Assembly (NCBI RefSeq): GCF_008831285.2
Contig: NC_045140.1
Coordinates: 21,574,370-21,638,369, forward strand
Source of the DNA: Nymphaea colorata
Lineage: Eukaryota; Streptophyta; Magnoliopsida; Nymphaeales; Nymphaeaceae
DNA length: 64,000 bases
Direction: 5' to 3'
Below the pieces are notes generated by a model. That model ran no database searches, had not been told where the DNA came from, and saw only the letters and a list, made by a program, of their open reading frames with translations. Shown here one piece after another: positions 24,268 to 36,184 of this stretch. Within the stretch, counting starts at the first letter, position 1, and every line of letters starts with the position of its first letter. The translations under genes and the position numbers were made by a program.

Positions 24268-27252
24268 TTATTGCAGAAAATCCAGGCTCACATAGGCTTT
24301 ATGCATATCCAACAACTCCGGCCGTTCAACAAAAGGCTTCCACATCTTCTCGGTCTCCTCGTCACAAATGACACGTATGAGGCCCTTGAGGTGCATCACC
24401 GTTACGGGCAGCCTCGCCGAGCATCCCCTCACGTCGATCGTTTCCAAACCTTGCAGCTCCCCCATGGTTTCAGGAAGACTCGAAAGGTTTGAACATCCGG
24501 ATAAATTCAGAAACTTAAGTTTCTTTAGTTCGGAAATAGATTCTGGGAGGCTCCCCATTGAAGTACATGCTCGCAATCTCAGCACCTCTAATTTGCTCAT
24601 CCTACCAATCGCCACTGGCAACTCGATTAGATCATGACAATTGGTGATGCTCAGCTTCTTCAGATTAGGAATGTCGCAAACTGAAGTTGGCAATCTTTCT
24701 AATCCGTTGCAGTAGTCTATTTCTATCTCTGTGATCTCTGGAAGTATGTTTGGAATGTCGAAAACATGGGGGCTTTTCTCCTCGCCGCGGTACTCTATTT
24801 CAATCTCTGTCATCTCTGGAAATATGTTGGGAACCTCGAAAACGGGGGAGCTTTCCTCCTCCCTGACTTCACAGAGCACCATCGACAGCTTCTGCAACCT
24901 AAGGAAAGGCTCTGCAAACGTACAAAGAATAGGTAATGATATCCTCTCCAACCTCACGCTTCTGAGGTTCTTTAGAGAACTTGATGGTGGCAGACCGCTC
25001 AACTCAGCAGCAGTCGAGCTGCCATTGGCGATGATCAAAAGCTTAAGTTTTTCCATCTCCTTCAGAAAGGAAGGCAAAGAACAGGAACTATGGGAGAAGT
25101 TCAAGATCAGTACTTCAGCACACGGGAATATTGGTGGAATGTACGTGTCCAAGTTTCTCCTCCCATCACCTGCACAGAGGTCAGTCGGTTGGCTCATCAC
25201 GAGAACTGACATAAAAGCAAAGGGGATTCCCCTGTCAAAGGAATAGTGTTGGTTAACGTAAAATTCACCCATTTCCAAGGCAACAATTTGAGCTTCTGAT
25301 GTGAGATCGGCATTAGGACATTCATCCGTTTGATTTATGATAAGTCTCGTCTTCTTGGTCTTCTGGCTGGTCCTGTCGGCCAATGTCCTCAGTAGATCAT
25401 GCTGAGTAACAAAGAGATCACCGAAGCCCTCATCTTCGCACGAAGCTTCATTCCTAAAGGGATCAAACACAAGAATTCAACTGACAAAAACAACTGGACT
25501 TGAGAAAGCGCTTAGTTGGATCTCCAAACACTGATCTTCAGTGTCATTCTTTTTCTTCCGGAAATGTCATACCTTCTTCTCGCGAAAAGTTCAATCAGAT
25601 GCCGATCGGCAAGATCTTGTAAAATGCTGCGGGCACCGAGTTCAGTCTCGCCTCTGATTTGAACCCACATATCCATAACCGCGGCTGCTCGGATCCTTTT
25701 GTTATCAGGGAAGCAGATGAAGTCCATAAAGCAGTCACGTTGTTTCTCAGACAAAGAGTCTACGCTGCTCTCCAGGCATCCAAGGATCTGTTCTAACGGA
25801 TCACCGACGGTTTGCCGCCATGTAGCAATCTTCGTCGCCGTCTCCTTCAATTTCCACTCGCCTTGATTCTTCAGCGAGGCCCCTATCACTTTAAGTGCTA
25901 GTGGGAGTCTCATGCACCCTTCCACTATCTGAAAGTTCACACCCCATTGTCGAACAAGTTAAAACGATCTAAAATCTCACGTTCAGATGGCCGCATAGAA
26001 GTTGACTACATAACCTAAGTGCCATATATATAATGCTAGTTAACAGCTGAAAAATTCACCTGTTCCACGAGTCGAGGTTTCGACCTTCTGCGGCCTTGAT
26101 CGGAATACTGAGCATAGTGGAAGAATAAACTTTTAGCTTCTTCCATCCCGAGGTTCGGTACTTGATAACTATGATCAAGCCAGTTGAGTCTACCTCTGGT
26201 TGTGACGAGGGTCTTAAAACCCGGCCGTTTCCTGATAACCAATTTCTCTACCTCTGGATCAGACCAAACATCATCTAAAACCACAAGGACCATGCCCCTT
26301 TCCGATTTCCATTCTTTCAGACGGGAGTTCAGCAGATTCATCGCATCATCGACGTCTTGAAATTCGGGCAACTTGCCAGCATCACTTAGTAAGTCTCGCC
26401 ATAGTCGGGAAACCATCTCCAACAAATTTGGTGTCTTTGAAATTGGTAAGAAACTGATCTTGTAGAACTTGTCTGTGAGATGAAACATGAAGAAAACTAT
26501 CAAGGAATCGAACTCACAAGGAGATCGAATTTTAGTTCATGTTTTATCAAGCATGTAGTTTTCAGTTTTAGAATCAAAATCCAAACTATCAAACAGCAAA
26601 GAAAACTAGAAGTGACAATTTCATTGAAATCAAGTCCCAAGCCCTCACCTTTAACCTGCTCGCAGAACTTTGCGGCCAAAGTCGTCTTCCCGGACCCTCC
26701 TAGACCGCAGATTCCGAGCACGGAAACCTCTTCCCGAAACAGCTTCTGCTTCAACTCCTCCACCAGCTTCACCAATCCAACTGTATTTTCTGGTGGTTTT
26801 GGTACAGCACTATCGGAGAATATTGAAAAACTCGCGGTTCCTATCGTCCTCAGAATCGCCCATCCACCAATCAGCAAATTTCTGCTCACAAAGTTGTTCA
26901 GGTACTTATTCTGGCCTTTCAGTCTCTTCGCGTAAACTCTACCCAAGCAGATGTTCCACATTGGCACGTCGATGCATTTTCCAACCAGCAGCTTACATTC
27001 TTCCAGTTTCTGCAGCAGTTCTGACATCTCCTTTTGTCTCACTTCTGATAACCTTTTGTCGCCGCTGCGATGATGTGCAGTTTTCTTGTATAAATAGCTG
27101 ACATATTCAACCCGAGGCTCTAAAGTAATTAAAAGACTCTTGAGTTCTTCGAACTCGGCCTTGAAGAGTTCATGCGTCTTCCTCACTTCCTTAATGACTT
27201 CTATTAACCCCTTGATGATAGAAAGAGCTGATATCCAAATTGGTTCCACCAT
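24268..27252 (-). CDS. gene B: RPW8-NB-ARC-LRR helper NLR (RNL), complete
   Basis: Five exons give an open frame of 819 residues: 27252-26649, 26472-26060, 25928-25573, 25453-25269 and 25169-24268, with GT-AG borders and the same phases as gene A. The RPW8 domain starts at MVEPIW. NB-ARC motifs: P-loop GLGGSGKTT (183-191), RNBS-A PISKTPNL, kinase-2 MVLVVLDDVW (262-271), LPLALKVIG (347-355), CFMDFICFPDNKRI (405-418) and QHD (475-477). The LRR part has repeats of the LERLPTSVCDI and LPESISELKKL type and ends in VSLDFLQ. Closest relative is gene C, with the same exon lengths for exons 1 to 4. The start codon is fixed by the shared MVEP N-terminus of B to E. Expected role: helper NLR at membranes. 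Confidence 0.93.
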
Positions 27253-27399
27253 TTTTTCTTGTTTCTCTTTTCTTTCTATTGCAGCAATTGATATTATTCC
27301 TCAAAACTTTGCTGTTGTCGATAAACTCGGTCGCCACTTCATCTTCTCTACGCTAGCGGGAAACGGTCTGAGAGTCTACTTCACACTTGACGGCCTTAT

Positions 27400-30300
27400 C
27401 GTCTGATTAAATGACACCAACGGTCTCGCAGGAGGGCATTCCTAAAAACCATTGACAAAAACAATTAAATGACACTAGAAAAAGTGTAAGTACTCGCCTC
27501 ACATGGTCTTCTTAATGTGGCGTCATCCCTCGAGGAAGAATGAAAATAAGCAGTCCCCTGGTTTCACTTATAAATCGGCAAAGTCAGCAGCGTGCTTAGG
27601 ATTCCGGCGGCGGAGTGCAGGAACTAACAGGGAAGATCAAGGGGCGTCCAACACCTCTCCTTCCATCCCCCCTTCGCTTATCGCGTAAACATTTATTTCT
27701 CGGTGGGTTGAAGACTGATTTTTAATATTCAGTGACACAGCACGTTTTCTAAAGATTCCTTTTTTTTTTTTTGTCATCCTCATAAAAGATTATATATTTA
27801 TTAATAGGCCACGGGGTGTCGGTCGGCAACACGGGGGTTGCCTTTGAAAAAAAATGATTGACAGGTCATGGGTGTTACTTCCTAGCATGCAACTTCTACA
27901 CGCGCACATCGAACCTCTCTCTTGCTCAGTTCAGCGGGCGATGGAGTCCTGCATGGGAGTTTCCGTCTCGTTTTCTGCTGGTTCCTTCTCTGTCTGCCTC
28001 ATCCGTGAAGAAATTACCCCGTTCGCCTTTCAGAATTGGTGGTTTTGTTTAATGTTTGTTATTATATTCATTGAAGACAGAATTGGAGGTTGGCACTTGC
28101 TAGCTAATTTGCTTCTTTGGAAAGCTCAAGCACCCTGCTCAGCACGCCTTATTTCCTCGATTCCTCCCATAATCTTTGAGTAAGGTGTTCGAAACGATCA
28201 AGCCCTAAGATTGAAAATCCTGTATTTTACTTGTCCATGGGATCCAGTTCCTGGTCGAAAACTTGCATTCCTGACCCCCCCGCAAGATGTTTGACAGAAT
28301 GCGCGACAGAAGTTAATGCTAAAACCAATACATATATATATAGGCATGCATATAATATGGACGAGTAATCTATGGTATGAACTCCTTAATGTTCGATTAA
28401 ATGACCAAATCGCCTAAGATGACGTCTTAGTTTATGGCTGTGATCCACGTAGTTTATTAAGTAGCAAATACCAAGTCTAAAATCAGACCATCCTAATGCG
28501 TAGTTAAGGAAATCTTTAGGCAACATCATATCTGAAAATAGATTTTTTCTTGAAACTAAAGACATGGTCAAAGACGTCACTTTCGATGAATTGTGTAGCT
28601 TGAACTTGTACCGTCAGAGGTGGGGGGTTGTTTTCAACTCTCGAAAACAAGGGAGTAAACAATCAGATTTCTGCTTTTCTTTGTTCATGTTCGAATCCCA
28701 ATTTTCATCTAAATATGTAAATGTACAAAAAGACAGAAAAAATTCGGTTGACATCTCTAATGCTTACTTGAAATCCAAAGGCCATGTTGAGGGAGAGCTG
28801 GTTACGTCTTGCCCCACTTGTGCTTTGACCCACTTTTGAAAGTACTTGGCATGCAGAGAAGTCTGTAGACAATGCATTTATATACAAACCTGTGCATATG
28901 ACTAAGTCCATGTTAGGAGGTCCAGGAAATCCTCCATTTCATTTAAGACAAGGCCAAGATGTTAAGTAGGTGGGAATAAAGAAGTGAGCCCCCACAAAAA
29001 TGAACAAACCCATGTGATTATTCAGGAGGAGTAGGGACGGGTAAGAAAAGAAAGGAACTCCTATCATCCTCAATTGAATGCGCCTATTAAAAAGGTGTGT
29101 TGATCAATTTAAGATCAAGGCTCACCATTGGGTCGGGCCCAACCCTGGGCCCAGAAAAAAAAGGTGTCGGGCCAGCCCAAAATATTATCGAGCCAGCCCA
29201 ATTGGGCTCAATAACAGTTTTTTAATATATATTTTATTATTTTTTATATATAATTATAATATTTTATTATGATTTATAATAGTTATATATTATTTATTTA
29301 AAATATATATTTTATAATTTAATCAGATTGAGCATAGGCGTGTTGTGGCCCGAGCCCAGGTTTTGAGTGTCGAGCCAGCCCGATGCCGAGGCCAAAGCTT
29401 ATTTAATATGAGAGGCAAGACCATGCTTAATGAAACCGTAGGCACCATGGACACAAATCCTTTAGCCTATCTTTCTCGGAAGCCAACCTCACACCACATG
29501 CATCTGTTAGCGAGGAAGAAGGCGGAATATAAAATGCCTGAAAAGGAAGGTGAATCACCACCCTCAGAAGAGGTTGTCGCCGAAAAATGTAGGCGAAAAC
29601 CACCATAGAGGTTGCAAGGGAACCCATCTCCCAATCTAAGGCCCCTAAAACTCAATACGAGAGCATCAAAATGCTGGGCATTTAATTCCGAGTACCATTT
29701 TTTATGGAAGTTTTGTTCTACCTTCCATATACTCTATTTTGTTTGGTATCCTAGAAAGTAAACTAAAATACTACATCAACTGATTACCAACAAGAGCTAT
29801 CTTCTTTCATGCCTAATTAAGCACATTCGGTAGAGCCAACCACATGGATCAGAATTGGGATCAATAATCAGATGAGTCCAACATATTGACATTTGCATAT
29901 TCAAATCCAATATGCACAGCAACTTAAAACCCTTTTTGTCTCTTTTTGAGATCCAGTACACAAATCCAATACAGATTTTGATTTTACAAAAACCACTCTG
30001 TTCATCGGTGGCCTGTTCCCAGATTTAGTTGATAATCGTATACTCAAATTCCAATTAAAATTGAATGTCTGAACATTCAAATTAAGCACATATAGTTCAT
30101 TGATTTTCTCCACCTCGGTTGCTTCATTTCGCTGCCATTCAACTTGACACTAGGATGATATTTTTGCTTCAGGAACTACAATTCTTGTTGTACCATCAGA
30201 AGTTGAAGCCTTCATGATGTCCACACAGAAGAGAAAGGGACACAAAAGGGGATGGGAGGGAGACGCGGAAGAAAGGGAGAGACATGAAAGACAGAGAAGA

Positions 30301-30692
30301 GAGGTGGAAGGGAGATGGAGAAGGAAAAGGAGACGGGGAATCGGGCATGCATTAACAGGTTTTTTTTTAACGTTAAAAAAGATTGTCCCAATATTAAAGT
30401 TCCAAAACAGATAGAACTTTAATTGTATTAAAGTTTCACACCTGCTCCTAAACTCTCCAAAACCAAAGTTCCCCGTTTGTTTGGTGATAAAACTTTTCAA
30501 AAAAATTGAACTAATCTTTCATAACTACAACAGTATACTTCCACCTATCATACGAAACCTAAAAGCCTTGCAACATGCAGTTTCTCCCTTCAAATAACGG
30601 CAAATCTCAGCAAAACTACTAAGCAGTACCAACCATAAAGATGATTTCTGATGGTAGCACAACTCGTAAGAGGTGTGCTTTCTTCACATGGC
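27400..30692. repeat. about 4-kb segmental duplication, copy 2
   Basis: The 5' flank of gene B, collinear with 19250-23265. The match stops sharply at about 30692, next to the start of the retrotransposon LTR. It includes a foldback element at 29100-29410 and a purine-rich stretch at 30215-30345. No gene recognised. Confidence 0.8.
29100..29410. mobile_element. foldback MITE-like element, GGGCC-rich ends
   Basis: Left end GGGTCGGGCCCAACCCTGGG and right end with GGCCCGAGCCCAGG and GAGCCAGCCCGA flank an AT-rich core. It is the duplicate of the element at 21740-22045. Confidence 0.45.
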
Positions 30693-30695
30693 TTT

Positions 30696-31268
30696 TGTAA
30701 AGAGTCATCACCTACCCTCTTGGAAGAGTCGAGAAGATTCAAGTTGTGAGCTTCTTTTTTAAAGGTGGTGCATGCAATGATTAAAAAAATAAAATAAAAT
30801 TAGAATTTGGTGGATTCTTCCACCACCGACTAATCCTCCCTACAAATAGGAGTGGCTAGCCATTTTGTAAAGCATCAACAAATCAAGAAAATGTTGAGTG
30901 TGTGCTCGCTTTGTGAGCTCGTGTGTGAGCATTGAGTTAGAGTTGATGCATTGGGTGCAAAGGGCGTGTAAATGTTTGGGTTTGAAAGTTCACTATGTGA
31001 GCTTCGGTGAGTTTCCTTGAGTCTTCCTTTGTAATGTTTGTTTTGATGAATAAACTAAACTAGTTTACATTTTGAGATTATCAATTGTTGGGCTTTAACT
31101 CATTTGGTGAGCTATTTTCATTTGGTTATTAAGTTCTTATTAAGTATACTTCTTCAAGTTGATTATTAGGAATTATTTAGAGACGTCGAGACTCTGCCAA
31201 TTTTTTTCCACATAAACTTGTTCAGGTTTGGATCTAAGTTATATCTAGAGCTTACATTTTCTCTTACA
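30696..31268 (+). repeat. 5' LTR of the copia element
   Basis: Starts TGTAAAGAG and ends CTCTTACA, an inverted terminal pair. It contains a CTACAAATAGG-like TATA region near 30840 and is followed directly by the primer-binding site. Confidence 0.88.
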
Positions 31269-31601
31269 ATTGGTATCAGGGTTTGATAGTGAGTTTAATT
31301 GGGTTAATTATATTTAAAAATTATGGTGGCATTAGCGGTTGCATTAAATAATATTGAAAAGCTTAACAATAGCAATTATAGCTATTGAAAATCTTGCATG
31401 GAGTTGTACTTTTTAGAATATGAATTATTGGCTATAGTATTGGGATCAAACACAAATATTCATGTTGACGAGGAAGCTAAAAAGAAATAGATGTTCAAAG
31501 CAAGGAAAGCTCTATTTGCAATTAAGGTATCAATTAGGAAGGATTTATTAGAGCATATACGCGATGCTAAGACTCCTAAAGAAGCATGAGATATTTTTGC
31601 A

Positions 31602-31835
31602 ATGTTATTCTGTCGAGTTAACGATGTCTGCCTACAGTTGTTAGAAAATGAGTTAGCTACATTAACTCAAGGAAACATGTTGATAGAAGAATATTTTATG
31701 AAGGTTAAAAATATTTGTAGAGAGATTTCTCAAATTGACCCTGAGTCTAAAATTAGTGAGGCCCATATGCGGAGAATTCTTGTTCGTGGACTTTGTCCAG
31801 AATTTCGAAGTTTTATAATTGGTGTTCATGACTAG
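31602..31835 (+). pseudogene. copia gag remnant
   Basis: A 77-codon open stretch includes LLENELATLTQGN, EEYFMKVKNI and RGLCPEF, typical of the copia gag (UBN2-type) region. Upstream and downstream parts are broken by stops. A zinc-knuckle remnant (CDKLGHFACDY) follows near 32048, with its first Cys out of frame. Confidence 0.8.
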
Positions 31836-32639
31836 CTAGTTCAATCAACTTTTTGGTCTTACGTTTGACAATCTTTTGATTAGTGAAGCAAATGGTTGGG
31901 CTTTTACTCAAAGTAAATAATGATGAAGCTTTGTTTAGCAAAGGTTAGAGATCACGATGGCCATCTAGGTCTCTAAATAAAAACATTGATGAAAAGAAAG
32001 AGAGAAACTACACATAAATAGAGACCAAAGAATAAGTGTTTAGATGTGACAAATTAGGTCATTTTGCTTGTGACTACAAAGTCAGAATAGATGAAGGAAA
32101 TGGAATCACGACAAGTAAGCAATATGGTGGGGGCAAATGAGATTGTAGAGAAAAGTTTGTTTCTATACTCAATGAAGATGGATATTAAAAGAGAAAGATG
32201 TAATTCTGCCTATAAAAAACATGCAAAATTAAAAAAAAAAAAAAGTCAGTTATCAAACTAATTGGATCATTAATTCTAAATGTTCAAATCATATGACTAG
32301 TGATTTGTAAATATGAAAAATATAACTGAAATCGAGTTGTTGTTACTGTTATAGGCACAAAACTCTTAGTGACACATATTGGTTAAGCAGATGTTATAGC
32401 TAACCTTGATAAAGACCAGATTTTAAGAAACATTAATCACGTTCCAATAATGACTAAGAACTTGTTGTATGTGCCACAACTTATAGCTTTAAGTCACTGC
32501 GCATTGTTCGGCTCAAATGATATGAAAGTTTATAGAAATGTAGACATTCAAAGAACTCTCATATTTGAGGAAAGAAAAGTTGAGTCAATATATATCCTGT
32601 CAGCAGAAACAATATATATTGACTAAATAAAGAAGCATA

Positions 32640-33321
32640 ACACTTCAGATTTTTGGCATGAGAGACTCGCTCACGTTAGATATAACAAACTCCAGGAGAT
32701 GTCTAATAAAATGCAACTGATTGGGCTGCCAAAGCTTGAGGTATGAAAAGACAAAGTATGCCTAGGCTGTCAATACGGAAAGGGGCACAAGTGTCATTCA
32801 AAGGATCGAAGTATAGAGCTAAAGCACCATTCAAGCTTGTGCATTCAGATATATTTAGAAAATTATCAAATCCATCAATAGGAAGCAAGTGGTATTTTAT
32901 CATATTTATTGATGATTTTTTGAGATATACTTAGGTCTATTTCTTGAAAGAAAAGTTTGAAGCACTTGAAAAGTTTCAGAAGTTTCATTAGATGAAGAGA
33001 AAAGAAATTTGGTATAGAATGCGATGTCTACGCATTGATAATGGTGGTGAATATACATCTGACATGTTTATGGCATACATAAGGCAACGTGGTATTCGAA
33101 GGCAATTTACATATGCCTATATACCACAGATAAATAGAGTGACAGAACGGAAGAATCATCACATAATAGAAATGTGTCAAAGCATGCTTGCAAAGAACAT
33201 GTCACCAATATTTTCAGCCGATTGTGTCAGCACCATTGTACACATAATTAATCGATTACCATTACCAAAATTTAGTTTAATTCTCCATTTAAAATGCTCC
33301 ATAAAAAGAAGTTGTCTGTGA
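32640..33321 (+). pseudogene. copia integrase remnant
   Basis: The zinc-binding part (FWHERLAH ... CLGCQYGK) lies at about 32655-32780. The catalytic core follows, with LRIDNGGEYTS, YIPQINRVTERKN and the end of the domain at about 33290. Multiple in-frame stops occur between these blocks. Confidence 0.85.
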
Positions 33322-33879
33322 GTTATTTTAGGGCATTTGGTTGTGTATGTTATGTAGTAGCACAAAACTAAGTTCGACAAGAAGGCACAGAGGTGTGTCT
33401 TTTGTTGGATATGATCCATATCGAAAGGAATGGAGATGTGCTAATCCTAGCACATGATTAGTTCATGTTTTTCTCGATGTCATCTTCGACAAAGCATCAA
33501 CATAATGGTCAAAAGACAAGAAGGTGTTTTCAGACTCTCTTGTGTTTTTGAGAGAGATGTTCAAACAAAATACAATTTGAGATGAAACAATGAGAGTCTA
33601 AGCTAGAAGACATAGAAGCAAGACAATCAGATAAACAAGTTCAAAAGTCTGAACATAGCCCAGGATGAAAAAAAACGAGCAGATCCATAGAGAACAGAAG
33701 TTAGTCTTGTTTAACAGCAAAGTATAGAAGAAGAAGATCATCACAAGAACAAGAAGGAACACTTATAACATTAAGAGGATCAACAAAAGTATTGAAAGCA
33801 AATCTCAAGTACGCAAATGCAGATTATGTCATCATGAAGGAGATCAAGTTAGCTTTTTTTGAAGAAGCAAAAGATGTTG

Positions 33880-34660
33880 AAAAATGGTAAGCTGCAATAA
33901 AAGATGAAATGAAGATATTAGAGCATAACGAGACCTGAGAACTCGTACTAAAGCCTACAGGAGTAAAGTCATTACTTCTAAGTAAATTTACAAAATAAAA
34001 AGAAAGGCAGATGGCACAGTTGATAGATATAAGGCTTAACTTGTCGCGAGAAGATTTAAACAACAGTATAGCATTGACTTTGAAAAAACTTTTAGTCATA
34101 TTGTAAATATTACATCTATACGTATTTTGATAGTCATTGCTGCAAACAAATCTTGAAAGTCATGGCAAATAAATGTGAAAAATGTTTTCTTATATGGAAA
34201 TCTCGACCATGAAATCTATATGGAGCAGCCTGAAAGATTCAAATCTCCAAACAAGCCAGACTACATCTGCTTGCTAAGGAAAACACTCTATGAATTGAAG
34301 CAAGCACCCAAAGCTTGGTATGAAAAAATAGCTGAATTTTTTAATCTTTAGCGGATTTCAAGTCACCTCAATAGATTTCAGCCTCTTCGTCAAGACAAGA
34401 GATATGAAGATTACTATTTTGTTAATTTATGTTGATGATTTAATTATTACTAGAGATAACAAGGAAGAAATTAATCTCATTCATGAACATCTCATGGTGA
34501 AATTCAAAATGAAAGAGCTGGGGGAGTTACTACACTTCCTTGAATTAGAAATTGATTATGAATTTAAAGGATTATTTTTAAGTCAAAAGAAGTATGCTCG
34601 ACTTACTACGTACATATGGCATACTTGGTTGCAAACTTATCTCAACACCAATTAAAGTAA
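33880..34660 (+). pseudogene. copia reverse transcriptase remnant
   Basis: Recognisable blocks are NVFLYGNLDHEIYMEQP (about 34185), LYELKQAPKAWYEKI (about 34290) and the catalytic YVDDLIIT (from 34428). Frameshifts and stops separate them. Confidence 0.85.
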
Positions 34661-34842
34661 ATGCAAAACTCAGAATTGATGAATGAGACATGCTAGAAGA
34701 TGTCATTATGTATCATCAACTAGTTGGAAGCATAATTTACTTAACATTGTCAAGACCAAATATTACCTATGCAGTTGGTGTTGTGAGCAGACTCGTGCAA
34801 ATTCAAATAAGCCATATTTAGAAACAGTAAAAAAATATTAAG

Positions 34843-35148
34843 GTGTGTGAAAGGAACATGACTTTGGTATACTTTATAAAAGAGGACCAACTTGTCAAGT
34901 TATTGGTCATTTGTGATGCGAATTATGCTAAAAACTTATCAACTCGTAGATCGACCGCTCGATATACATTCAGTCTTGAAAGTAATATAATTTCATGGTA
35001 TAGTAAGAGACAGTCGATAATTTCATTGTTTACAACAAAAGTAGAATATAGAGCAGCTTCTCAAGCAGCACAACAATGTATGTGGTTGATACGACTGCTG
35101 AAAGATATTAAACAAGATGTGAATTGTACAGGGAGACTCTTGCGATAA
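34843..35148 (+). pseudogene. copia RNase H remnant
   Basis: A 101-codon open stretch carries CDANYAKNLSTRRSTARYTF and ISWYSKRQSI, typical of the copia RNase H domain. One acidic position of the usual TEAEY motif reads TKVEY here. Confidence 0.85.
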
Positions 35149-35383
35149 TCAAAGTGTAGTTAGACTTGCAGAGAATCATGTCTTCCATGCTCGAACGAAA
35201 CATATAAAGGTGGAACATAATTTTAATGGAGAGAAGATACTCAAAGAAGAGATTCAATTGCAGGCAATCGCTTCAGATGATCAAGTCGCTGACATCTTTA
35301 ATAAAGGTTCCCAGTACAAACATTCGCCAAACTTAAAAAAATGTTAGGAGTCATGAGTAGAGAGTCAGTAATGAGGGGGAGAT

Positions 35384-35977
35384 TGTAAAGAGTCATCACT
35401 AACTCTCTCAGAAAGTCGAAAAAACTCAAGCTGTTGTGGGCTTCTTTTTTAAAGGTGGTGCATGTAATGTTTAAAAGGAAAAACAAAAAATATATATATT
35501 AGAATTCGATGGATTCTTCCACCAGCAACTAATCCTCCCTATAAATAGGGTTGTTGGGCACTGTAAGTGTATCTTTGAGCTAGAGTTGAGCAAGAGATAG
35601 AGTTGAGCAATGAGTGTGTGCTCACTTTGTGTACTGGTGTGTAAGTATTTAGTGATTAAGTGCAAAGGCATTGGGTGCAAAGAGCGTGGAAGTGCTTTGG
35701 TGTGAAAGTTCACTACATGAAGCTTAGGTGAGTTCCCTTGAGTCTTATTTTATAATGTTCATTTTGATGAATAAAATAGTTTACATTTTGAGATTATCAA
35801 CTGTTGGGCTTAGCTCATTTTGTGGGTTATTTTCATTTGGTTATTAAGTTCTTATTAAGTATACTTTGTCAAGTTTATTATTGAAAATTATTTTACGCAT
35901 CGAGACTGTTGGTTTTTCTCCACATAAATTTGGGTCTGGATCTAAGTTATATCTAGGGCCCACATTTGTTTCGTAGA
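35384..35977 (+). repeat. 3' LTR of the copia element (3' end eroded)
   Basis: Starts TGTAAAGAGTCATCA like the 5' LTR and stays alignable to about 35967. The last ten or so bases (CTCTTACA in the 5' copy) are not recognisable. Confidence 0.85.
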
Positions 35978-36184
35978 AGACCTCCTATGACAACTCTTTC
36001 TTAATCACTGGAGTGGAACCAGAAAGCTTTTCATCAGCTATCAGAAGATCTGAACTGGTTGGGGTTGGTTGGGGTTAGCATCTATTCTAAGCCGATGTGA
36101 AAGACGAATCAAAGCAGCGTCGACTTCTATTCGGTTGCTTGAAATCTGCATGCGTATCTTGATCACGGCCACTGTTTAAGTGCT

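Larger units (their letters stand above)
30696..35977 (+). mobile_element. degraded Ty1-copia LTR retrotransposon
   Basis: Two direct LTRs (30696-31268 and 35384 to about 35977) enclose, in order, gag, a zinc-knuckle remnant, integrase, reverse transcriptase and RNase H remnants. Integrase before RT is the Ty1-copia order. A primer-binding site (TGGTATCAGGG, 31271-31281) follows the 5' LTR and a purine tract (GAGGGGGAGAT, 35373-35383) precedes the 3' LTR. The internal region is full of stop codons and frameshifts, and the LTRs differ by many substitutions and indels, so the element is old and cannot encode its proteins. No clear target duplication is visible, and host sequence is missing at the junction. 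Confidence 0.93.

Noticed and set aside
24268..25470. Treating the 400-codon frame of gene B as a single intronless gene
   Set aside because: It runs through the intron between exon 4 and exon 5. Paralogues A, C, D and E and the GT-AG borders show an intron at 25268-25170.
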